Source: Bacillota bacterium (lineage in GTDB: Bacteria > Bacillota_G > Limnochordia > DTU010). From it: a stretch of 28,497 nucleotides of DNA. Positions 22,745 to 28,497 of the stretch are shown here, piece by piece. A model generated the notes under the pieces. That model did not search any database, was not told where the DNA came from, and saw only the letters and a program-made list of their open reading frames with translations. Each line of letters begins with the position of its first letter. Position 1 is the first letter of the stretch. The DNA lies in contig JAAZLQ010000056.1 in assembly GCA_012799255.1 (NCBI GenBank), positions 1-28,497 on the forward strand. The letters run 5' to 3'. The position numbers and the translations under genes were made by a program.

Positions 22745-23971
22745 ATGTTCACTTTGGATGTTTTTGTAGGACCCTCTCATCTTATTGGTAAAGTAACGCC
22801 GCCACCTTCAAAAAGTGTTGCTCATCGGGCCCTGATTCTGACTGCTTTAGCGGAGGGGCTCCCCGGGATGGCACAAGTGAAGGGGTTCGATGTTGCTATC
22901 TCTAATGACCTGCAGGCTACGGTGGATTGCCTGGGTGTACTGCTTGGAACAGGTGACGTGGTTGAACTTCAGTGCGGAGAGTCCGGTTCTACCTTGCGAT
23001 TCTTAATCCCTGTTGCTGCCGCCTTGGGGAAAACTACAGTTTTTAGGGGCGAAGGAAGGTTAGCAGAGCGCCCTCTGCGAGAATACGCTGAAATTCTAGT
23101 TCAGGGAGGAGTGCAGCTTCGGTTTTCTGGTAGGCTGAACTTGCCGGTTACCGTTAGTGGGCAACTGCGAAGTGGTGAGTTCCATGTTCCCGGGCATATT
23201 AGTTCCCAGTACATAACAGGATTACTCTTAGCCTTACCCCTGTTGGCGGGGGATAGTAGTATACTTTTGACGACACCGCTGGAATCTGCACCCTATGTAC
23301 AGCTTACTGAAGACATTTTAGCGCAGTTTGGTGTCAACGTTAAAACTCTCCGCGATGCGGCTGGAAACCATCTTGGTTGGAGTGTGCCTGGAAATCAGCG
23401 ATATCGTGTTCCTGCGGGGGGCATTATGGTAGAACCAGATTTTTCGCAGGCTGCATTTTGGCTTGTGGCTGCTTTTTTAGGTCACTCCATCGAGGTAGAA
23501 GGGTTGGACCCAGAAAGTCGTCAAGGGGATCGCGCCATTCTGTCGGTATTAAGGCAACTGGATCAGGTGTCGTCAGAAGTCCAACTGACCATAGATGCCA
23601 AGCATATACCTGATCTAGTGCCCATATTAGCAGTGGCCGCTTGTCAAAGGGCTGGTCGTACGGTAGTTCAGAATGCTGGGCGTTTGCGCTATAAAGAAAG
23701 TGACCGGCTATCCACTACCACTCAGGTACTCAAGGGCATTGGGGCGAAGATTATGGAAACTGAGGATTCTCTGATAATTGAAGGTGGTCAAAAGCTTTCT
23801 GGTGGCCAGGCCAACTCTTTTAATGATCATCGCATCGCCATGTCCTTGGCCATCGCTGCACTCAATAGCGAAAGAGGAGTAAGAATCCATGGGGCAGAAG
23901 CGGTAAACAAGTCTTATCCTCAGTTTTTCCAAGAACTAAAGCGCTTAGGAGGAGATGTTCGTGGCATCTAG
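22745..23971 (+). CDS. aroA: 3-phosphoshikimate 1-carboxyvinyltransferase (EPSP synthase)
   Basis: A 408-residue EPSP synthase joining PEP to shikimate 3-phosphate. Family landmarks are PPPSKSVAHRALILTALAEG (residues 19-38, with the Lys, Ser and Arg that bind substrate), CGESGSTLRF (77-86), LAERPL (106-111), RYKESDRLS near 315-325 and NDHRIAMSLAIAA near 360-372. The length is slightly short of the usual 420-430 but no motif is missing. ATG 22745 directly abuts AAAAGGGG, which is unusually close, so TTG 22754 is an alternative. The end overlaps the aroC start by 11 bp. Confidence 0.93.
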   Translation: MFTLDVFVGPSHLIGKVTPPPSKSVAHRALILTALAEGLPGMAQVKGFDVAISNDLQATVDCLGVLLGTGDVVELQCGESGSTLRFLIPVAAALGKTTVFRGEGRLAERPLREYAEILVQGGVQLRFSGRLNLPVTVSGQLRSGEFHVPGHISSQYITGLLLALPLLAGDSSILLTTPLESAPYVQLTEDILAQFGVNVKTLRDAAGNHLGWSVPGNQRYRVPAGGIMVEPDFSQAAFWLVAAFLGHSIEVEGLDPESRQGDRAILSVLRQLDQVSSEVQLTIDAKHIPDLVPILAVAACQRAGRTVVQNAGRLRYKESDRLSTTTQVLKGIGAKIMETEDSLIIEGGQKLSGGQANSFNDHRIAMSLAIAALNSERGVRIHGAEAVNKSYPQFFQELKRLGGDVRGI

Positions 23972-25073
23972 TTGGGGGAAACAGTTGACTATTACTCTCT
24001 TTGGAGAATCACACGGGCCGAGCATAGGAGTGGTATTAACTGGCTTACCAGCTGGAGAAAGGCTCGATGTGGCTGAGGCTCAGGAGTTCATGAAGAGGCG
24101 TGCTCCTGGGCGTATGCCATGGTCCACAAGTAGGCGCGAGGGGGATCGTTTTTCCGTCCTTTCGGGACTTTACCAAGGACAAACTACTGGAACCCCGCTC
24201 TGCGCGATTATTGAAAACGAAGACGCCCGTTCCCAGGATTATGGGAAGCGAACAACTTTGCTTCGCCCGAGTCATGCCGATTTTTCTGGAAATGCGCGTT
24301 ACCAAGGGGCAAATGATCCTCGGGGAGGGGGACACTTTTCTGGCCGACTCACCGCTCCCCTCTGTTTTGCAGGAGCAGTGTGTAAGCAGATTCTGGCCCG
24401 TCAAGGTATTTCGGTTTACGCACGGATTGCGCAAATAGGTTCAGTTTACGATCAAGAAGTGGATCTAGCTAGTCCTGATCTGGCACGATTTCAAGAGCTT
24501 CCCAACAAAAAAATCCCGGTACTAGATGAACTTAAGGGCGAAGAAATGGTGGCGCAGGTGGAACAAGCGCGGAATGCTGGAGATTCGGTAGGAGGCCTTA
24601 TACAGTGTTTTGCACTGGGCGTCCCAGCGGGGATAGGGGATCCCATCTTTGGTGGGGTGGAAAGTAAAGTGGCATCCATTCTTTATGGTATTCCCGCCGT
24701 AAAGGGTGTCTCCTTTGGTGCAGGTTTTGAAGTGGCAGGACGCACCGGATCAGAGAACAACGACACGTTTTTCTTGACCGAAGGCCAAATACGCACCCGC
24801 AGCAATCATGATGGGGGAATCACTGGAGGAATAGCAAACGGCATGCCGATCGTGGTCAACGTGGCAATCAAACCAACACCTTCCATTGCCAAGACCCAAC
24901 CAAGCGTGAATATTGAAGAGATGAAGGAAGAAATCCTTTCAATTACTGGGCGTCACGATCCTTGTATAGTCCCCAGAGCTCTAGTCGCGGTAGAGGCAGC
25001 TCTGGCGGTTGCCTTATTGGATTTGATGTTAGTTGCTTATGGCGTTCAAGGATATGCACAACGAAGTGGGTAA
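23961..25073 (+). CDS. aroC: Chorismate synthase
   Basis: A 370-residue FMN-dependent chorismate synthase, removing phosphate from EPSP. Signatures are FGESHGPSIGVVLTGLPAG near the N terminus, RRAPGRMPWSTSR, RPSHADFSG, RGGGHFSGRLTA, SNHDGGITGG and the C-terminal GRHDPCIVPRA, all typical for the family. An ATG at 23955 is in frame, but it is only 2 bases from the ribosome binding site AGGAGG (23947-23952). GTG 23961, 8 bases from it, yields MASSWGKQ, which matches the family's usual N terminus, and is preferred. The start lies inside the end of aroA, so translation is probably coupled. Confidence 0.93.
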   Translation: MASSWGKQLTITLFGESHGPSIGVVLTGLPAGERLDVAEAQEFMKRRAPGRMPWSTSRREGDRFSVLSGLYQGQTTGTPLCAIIENEDARSQDYGKRTTLLRPSHADFSGNARYQGANDPRGGGHFSGRLTAPLCFAGAVCKQILARQGISVYARIAQIGSVYDQEVDLASPDLARFQELPNKKIPVLDELKGEEMVAQVEQARNAGDSVGGLIQCFALGVPAGIGDPIFGGVESKVASILYGIPAVKGVSFGAGFEVAGRTGSENNDTFFLTEGQIRTRSNHDGGITGGIANGMPIVVNVAIKPTPSIAKTQPSVNIEEMKEEILSITGRHDPCIVPRALVAVEAALAVALLDLMLVAYGVQGYAQRSG

Positions 25074-25083
25074 GAAGGTGGGG

Positions 25084-25887
25084 ATGTCTGTGTTAGAAGA
25101 ACTTAGGAGACAGATTTCTGCTCTAGATGGGCGGATCTTGAGGGACTTTGCTGAACGCATGGCTCTTAGTGCACAAGTGGCTGAGTATAAAATGAAAACT
25201 AAGGGAAGGGTTTTCGTTCCTGAACAAGAAAAAAAGAAAATTCTTGAGGCGAAGAGTTCTGTAACGTCTCCACTCAGTAACTACGCTGGAGCGCTAGCGC
25301 ATACATTGCTACGTCTTTCGAGGGCGAGACAATATGAACTTTTCTTGGAACAAGATAGAAGTTGGGAGTTGCGTTGTCTTTTAACCGAAGCGAAGGTGCA
25401 AAAGGATCGGTTTAATGTTGTCGTCTCCCTTGGAGGGGCTCCGATCGAGCAGATCTACCCCGATTCGCATGTGGTAGTGGTTTCCACGGTTGATGAACTT
25501 ATCCATCATGTGCGGGATGGTTCGGCTGAAGTTGCGTTGATCCCTTTGACCGATGAGAGTTTACAGCTTATGGAAAATCAGCAACTGTATATTCAAGCTC
25601 GCCTGGCTCACCACCTCGCAATTGGCCGTAAACTAGTGATTCCAACTACTGCCAAGAGAGTAAGTCTATCAATGTCGAAGCCCCGAGAAACACGAGAGTT
25701 GGCTACAATAATAAACATCTTTGCCGACTTAGACCTTGCCGTAACAGAACTTCGCATGGTGGGTGAACGTTTCTTTATCGAGTTCTTAGCGGATCCAGAA
25801 AGTAAAGCTGTCCTCCAAGCCCTTTACCAACTGGAGCAAGAAACAGAGGGGATGCTCCTTTTAGGTTGGTATTCTTATTTAGCCTGA
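25084..25887 (+). CDS. Chorismate mutase with degenerate prephenate-dehydratase-like segment and ACT domain
   Basis: A 267-residue PheA-like protein. Residues 4-85 are an AroQ-type chorismate mutase (EELRRQISALDGRILRDFAER, then K36 and the PEQEKKKILE helix). Residues about 191-263 resemble an ACT domain (VSLSMSKPRETRELATIINIFADLDL, then an ERFFIEF strand), which in PheA binds phenylalanine. The stretch between (95-190) is only about 95 residues, while a prephenate dehydratase domain needs about 180. STVDELIHHVRDGSAEVALIP looks like part of one lobe, and the catalytic T-R-F motif is absent. So mutase activity is likely and dehydratase activity unlikely. ATG 25084 has AAGAAGG 5 bases upstream, 10 bp after aroC; an upstream in-frame start at 25033 lacks such a site. 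Confidence 0.8.
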   Translation: MSVLEELRRQISALDGRILRDFAERMALSAQVAEYKMKTKGRVFVPEQEKKKILEAKSSVTSPLSNYAGALAHTLLRLSRARQYELFLEQDRSWELRCLLTEAKVQKDRFNVVVSLGGAPIEQIYPDSHVVVVSTVDELIHHVRDGSAEVALIPLTDESLQLMENQQLYIQARLAHHLAIGRKLVIPTTAKRVSLSMSKPRETRELATIINIFADLDLAVTELRMVGERFFIEFLADPESKAVLQALYQLEQETEGMLLLGWYSYLA

Positions 25888-26125
25888 TTGGGCGCGATTC
25901 AATTGATGACCTATATCGAGAAATTTTTTTCGACCGAATTTCATGTGAAAAACGCACTTGGCGGATCGCAAAAGGAAGTCATTCGTGAACGGCATTGGTT
26001 ACGTGTGCGTAAAACAGTGAAGGTTGAAAAACCAGAAAATAGCGCTCGAGAATGGGAAGCAGGAATTGACGGCCAAAACAGGAAGTAAATATTTAGGGAA
26101 ATTAAGTTAGAGGGAGTGTTAAATC
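25888..26125 (+). other. Intergenic region before ilvE, no confident gene
   Basis: This 238-base stretch separates the aro operon from ilvE. It contains an open frame from TTG 25888, or ATG 25906, to 26088 that would encode about 60 charged residues, but neither start has a ribosome binding site and the product resembles nothing I know. A T7 run at about 25923-25929 is not preceded by a convincing hairpin. No T-box specifier or GGTGG-ACC-GCG motif is present. A candidate ilvE promoter lies at its end. Confidence 0.45.
26066..26095 (+). promoter_or_regulatory. Candidate ilvE promoter
   Basis: TTGACG (26066-26071, five of six consensus bases), an 18-base spacer and TATTTA (26090-26095) end 31 bases before GTG 26126. 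Confidence 0.4.
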
Positions 26126-27187
26126 GTGGAGATTTCTCTCGTGAAAACAACAACTCCAAGACCTAAGCCGGATGAAAGTAAGCTTGGATTTGGACAATAT
26201 TTTACCGATCACATGTTTATTATGGATTATAAAGAGGGAAGCGGGTGGCACAATCCCCGCATCGTACCCTACGGCCCACTACCGATGGAGCCATCTTGTG
26301 CAGTGCTCCATTATGGGCAGGCAGTTTTTGAAGGGATGAAAGCGTATCGTGGTCCGGACGGGAAAATTCTTCTGTTCCGGCCCGAACAGAATATGGCCCG
26401 TTTGAATCGCAGTAATGATCGCATGTCCATTCCGCGGTTTGACGAAGATTTTGCTTTGAAAGCGCTCAAGGAGCTGATAGCTCTAGAGCAAGATTGGATC
26501 CCTCAATCACCCGGCACCTCACTATATATTCGGCCCTTTGTCATTGCCACCGATAATGTTCTAGGCGTCCGGGCTTCGAACAGCTATAAGTTCATCGTGA
26601 TCCTTTCCCCAGTGGGCTCTTATTATAAAGAGGGAATTAATCCGGTGAGCATCTATGTTGAACCCCATTATGTGCGGGCTGTGCGAGGTGGTACTGGTTT
26701 TGCCAAGGCGGCTGGAAATTACGCAGGTAGTCTCTTGGCTCAGAGAAATGCGCAGGCCAATGGCCATTCTCAAGTTCTCTGGCTTGATGGATTAGAACGC
26801 AAGTATGTGGAAGAAGTAGGAGCTATGAACGTATTCTTTAATATTGACGGGGAACTGATTACGCCTGATTTAGGCGATAGTGTGCTTCCAGGCATAACCA
26901 GGGACTCCATTTTACAGCTACTACGCCACTGGGGTATTCCCACTATGGAGCGACGCCTCAGTGTTGAGGAAATCTTCGATGCCCATAAGGAAGGTCGCTT
27001 AATTGAGGCCTTTGGCTGCGGTACTGCAGCGGTGGTGAGTCCCATCGGTAAGTTAGAGTACGCGGGTAATACTATTGCCATTGCGGATGGAAAAACGGGC
27101 GCCCTAACGCAAAAGGTTTACGACACCCTAACCGGGATCCAAACTGGTCGGGAGCCTGATCCCTTTGGCTGGGTGGTAGAAGTATAA
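26126..27187 (+). CDS. ilvE: Branched-chain amino acid aminotransferase (type II IlvE)
   Basis: A 353-residue fold-type IV PLP aminotransferase, last step of Leu, Ile and Val synthesis and first step of their breakdown. Family landmarks are LHYGQAVFEGMKAYRG (residues 61-76), RPFVIATDNVLGV (136-148), GGTGFAKAAGNYAGSLLAQ (188-206, PLP lysine K194), VEEVGAMNVFF (228-238) and FGCGTAAVVSPIG. Length and motifs fit the longer type II (IlvK/eukaryote-like) branch. The start is GTG 26126 with AGGGAG 9 bases upstream. Its position after the aro operon leaves open a use on phenylpyruvate or related keto acids. A hairpin terminator follows. Confidence 0.93.
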   Translation: MEISLVKTTTPRPKPDESKLGFGQYFTDHMFIMDYKEGSGWHNPRIVPYGPLPMEPSCAVLHYGQAVFEGMKAYRGPDGKILLFRPEQNMARLNRSNDRMSIPRFDEDFALKALKELIALEQDWIPQSPGTSLYIRPFVIATDNVLGVRASNSYKFIVILSPVGSYYKEGINPVSIYVEPHYVRAVRGGTGFAKAAGNYAGSLLAQRNAQANGHSQVLWLDGLERKYVEEVGAMNVFFNIDGELITPDLGDSVLPGITRDSILQLLRHWGIPTMERRLSVEEIFDAHKEGRLIEAFGCGTAAVVSPIGKLEYAGNTIAIADGKTGALTQKVYDTLTGIQTGREPDPFGWVVEV

Positions 27188-27209
27188 ATTAGACTGATTG
27201 AAGACCAAG

Positions 27210-27247
27210 ATAAAGCCCGCTGAGAGATTATCGCCAGCGGGCTTTAT
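27210..27247. terminator. Bidirectional hairpin terminator between ilvE and the LiaI-like gene
   Basis: A perfect 13-bp inverted repeat, ATAAAGCCCGCTG (27210-27222) and CAGCGGGCTTTAT (27235-27247), around a 12-base loop, between two convergent genes. T tracts are short on both sides. Confidence 0.75.
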
Positions 27248-27253
27248 GAATGT

Positions 27254-27688
27254 TTAGAAAATCAGGAACAGAATCCACAACAGAAGAAGTAAGGGGGCTG
27301 CACCAAAGATTATCGCCACTAGCACTCGTAGAAATGCCCACCCTAGTTTGAAAAAGAGGACAAAGGGTATAAAGAGTAACGAGAGCATGAACAGGGGGCC
27401 CACAATTCCGAGCATAATCAAGCCTACCACTAGTACTATGAACAAGATTGGTATACCCACAATTCCCTTAAAAAGCGATGAAATTCCGTTCACTTCGTAG
27501 ATCACCTCACCATCAGGGGTAATAGTCTTTTTCGGTTTTGCATTGGTCTGAGATAGTGCTACTAGACCCAAGCCGATCAGCACGAGAGGCCAGATCACAC
27601 CTGGGCCCGGAAGAATCCCAAGATTTCTACCTAAGAAGTAGCCTCCAAAGATAATTAACGCTAGTGCACCCAGATGTCTTGATTCCAT
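27254..27688 (-). CDS. LiaI/LiaF-like (DUF5668) membrane protein
   Basis: A 144-residue membrane protein. Residues 1-45 carry the two-helix pattern typical of the LiaI-LiaF-like transmembrane region: LGALALIIFGGYFLGRNLGILP followed by VIWPLVLIGLGLVALS. A short polar stretch with EVIYEVNG follows, then two or three more strongly hydrophobic helices to the C terminus. In other Bacillota such proteins accompany envelope-stress two-component systems, but none is adjacent here. AAAGGAGG lies 9 bases before the ATG. It is a single-gene unit with its own promoter and terminator. Confidence 0.7.
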   Translation of the reverse strand: MESRHLGALALIIFGGYFLGRNLGILPGPGVIWPLVLIGLGLVALSQTNAKPKKTITPDGEVIYEVNGISSLFKGIVGIPILFIVLVVGLIMLGIVGPLFMLSLLFIPFVLFFKLGWAFLRVLVAIIFGAAPLLLLLWILFLIF

Positions 27689-27711
27689 AGTTCAGGCCTC
27701 CTTTTTTCTAA

Positions 27712-27740
27712 AGTATAGCAAGCTGGATCAAATACGGCAA
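27712..27740 (-). promoter_or_regulatory. Promoter of the LiaI-like gene
   Basis: On the minus strand TTGCCG (27735-27740), a 17-base spacer and TATACT (27712-27717) preceded by TGC, an extended -10, 23 bases upstream of ATG 27688. Confidence 0.55.
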
Positions 27741-27804
27741 TTCGCCTGTGGTCTGTTTTCGGCTCAGTCTAGAGGCGGAGTTAATCTGATGGTGAAAAAC
27801 GAGC

Positions 27805-27833
27805 TTGCGAAATGATGGGAAAAATCCGATACT
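27805..27833 (+). promoter_or_regulatory. Weak candidate promoter for the kinase-like gene
   Basis: TTGCGA (27805-27810), a 17-base spacer and GATACT (27828-27833), 33 bases before ATG 27867. Both boxes match four of six consensus bases. Confidence 0.3.
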
Positions 27834-27866
27834 AGAGTAGATGTATCTAAAGAGAGGGGATCGGGC

Positions 27867-28497
27867 ATGGACGAACTGCTAGACGTCCTTCGTGAACATC
27901 TGAGGCGTTATCCCCAGATGACTGCGTTGGATCAAGTGAAGTTAATTTATCAAAACGAGTTTGGACCCGGCCACTTCATTCTTGATGAACAAGCCAGTTT
28001 AGAACGCTTAGAAGAAGAGTTCAATTCTCTGCAGCAGGCAGAGACTGTGGCCAATCTTTTTGAAAACATTGGTAATGGCTTAGTTCGCTTAAATTTACGG
28101 GCTCTGGGTGATGTCCTTCCTTTAGCAACGGTGAATCGCTTTTTCACCCTTACAGCCCACGAGAAACGGGGATGCGTAGAACGCTTCGAGTCTAAGCTAG
28201 AAATACTTAAGGAGCATTTTTCCGGTGTAGATCTGGATGCTTATTTAGAAGAGTATAAGAACTCTGGTTACCCCGCCGTGAGTCATAGTGAACAGTATAA
28301 AAAACATTACGCTCCCAGTTATCGCATAATAAGCAGTGATTTTGCTCTCTATTTTCCCGTCTTTAAGCAGATAGAAAAGCTCCTGCGAGAAAAAGAGTGT
28401 ATTATAGTGGCCATTGACGGACGTAGTGGTTCTGGAAAGAGTTTCTTGGCTGGGCTTTTACAGGCTGTTTACGGGTCACCAATAATCTCCATGGATC
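27867..28497 (+). CDS. P-loop uridine kinase-like protein with N-terminal helical domain (5' part)
   Basis: An open frame of 210 codons starting at ATG 27867 (AGAGGGG a few bases upstream) and running off the end of the window. Residues 1-165 form a helical domain with LIYQNEFGPGHFILDE (26-41) and YKKHYAPSYRIIS (144-156), which I recall only from uncharacterised clostridial proteins. Residues 179-192 read IIVAIDGRSGSGKS, a strand plus Walker A like that of uridine kinase and phosphoribulokinase, followed by a helix and SPIISMD, where such kinases have a catalytic Asp. It probably phosphorylates a nucleoside or small sugar, but the rest of the kinase domain is not visible. It is divergent from the LiaI-like gene. 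Confidence 0.75.
   Translation, partial: MDELLDVLREHLRRYPQMTALDQVKLIYQNEFGPGHFILDEQASLERLEEEFNSLQQAETVANLFENIGNGLVRLNLRALGDVLPLATVNRFFTLTAHEKRGCVERFESKLEILKEHFSGVDLDAYLEEYKNSGYPAVSHSEQYKKHYAPSYRIISSDFALYFPVFKQIEKLLREKECIIVAIDGRSGSGKSFLAGLLQAVYGSPIISMD

Noticed and set aside
24045..24438. Long antisense and alternate-frame open frames within aroC
   Set aside because: They lie fully inside a clear chorismate synthase gene and have no family resemblance; shadows of the coding frame.
25888..26125. T-box leader before ilvE
   Set aside because: No conserved T-box antiterminator bulge sequence and no specifier-loop hallmarks were seen.
1..28497. CRISPR arrays, insertion sequences, tRNA or rRNA genes, FNR boxes (TTGAT-N4-ATCAA)
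   Set aside because: Looked for by eye on both strands; no direct-repeat series, transposase, cloverleaf or clear palindromic FNR site was found. An automated scan could still find weak cases.

Overview
The window is chromosomal DNA from a low-to-mid GC Gram-positive bacterium, most likely an anaerobic member of the Bacillota (Clostridia or Limnochordia-like). The evidence is strong AGGAGG-type ribosome binding sites, many GTG and TTG starts, short intergenic gaps, and gene content typical of that phylum: a short DinG helicase, a DUF368 lipid translocase, PepF-type oligopeptidase, a Spo0B-type sensor kinase, an AlaX-L editing protein, a LiaI-like membrane protein and tryptophanase. No phage, insertion sequence, CRISPR array, tRNA or rRNA was seen.

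Layout. 1-4.7 kb: the end of a UPF0104/LPG-flippase-like membrane protein, a small coiled-coil/winged-helix protein, a DinG-type Fe-S helicase (minus), a sugar-phosphate isomerase-like TIM barrel, and a NagD-like HAD phosphatase (minus). 4.8-6.5 kb: a possible structured RNA, a good sigma-A promoter, a CPA2 cation:proton antiporter and a PII-like protein, closed by a hairpin. 6.6-8.8 kb: an FNR-like regulator with cysteines spaced as in a 4Fe-4S sensor, a DUF368 (PopT-type) undecaprenyl-phosphate translocase and a left-handed beta-helix GlmU-like protein. 8.8-12.3 kb (minus): PAP2 phosphatase, AlaX-L and an orphan sensor kinase. 12.4-14.3 kb: a hemolysin III/YqfA protein and an MFS transporter, ending in a perfect bidirectional terminator. 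14.3-17.9 kb (minus): a heterodimeric ABC exporter. 18.0-21.3 kb: tryptophanase and oligoendopeptidase F. 21.3-25.9 kb: an aromatic amino acid operon, aroE-aroK fusion, aroA, aroC and a chorismate mutase-ACT protein. 26.1-28.5 kb: ilvE, a LiaI-like protein (minus) and the first 210 codons of a P-loop uridine kinase-like protein that runs off the window.

How the genes work together. The aro operon covers 3-dehydroshikimate to prephenate: reduction and phosphorylation in one fused polypeptide, then EPSP synthase, chorismate synthase and chorismate mutase. IlvE next door could supply aminotransferase activity for branched-chain, and perhaps aromatic, keto acids; tryptophanase degrades tryptophan. 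The antiporter lacks a cytosolic RCK domain, and the PII-like protein encoded right after it is a natural candidate for its regulator. PopT, the PAP2 phosphatase and the flippase-like protein suggest a loose concentration of membrane-lipid carrier functions.

Most gene calls rest on clear family motifs. The points most worth a second look are the degenerate prephenate-dehydratase segment in the chorismate mutase protein, the AroE-AroK fusion, the antiporter/PII-like pair with the possible leader RNA, and the FNR-type cysteine pattern. I did not find a clearly new defence or mobile system.
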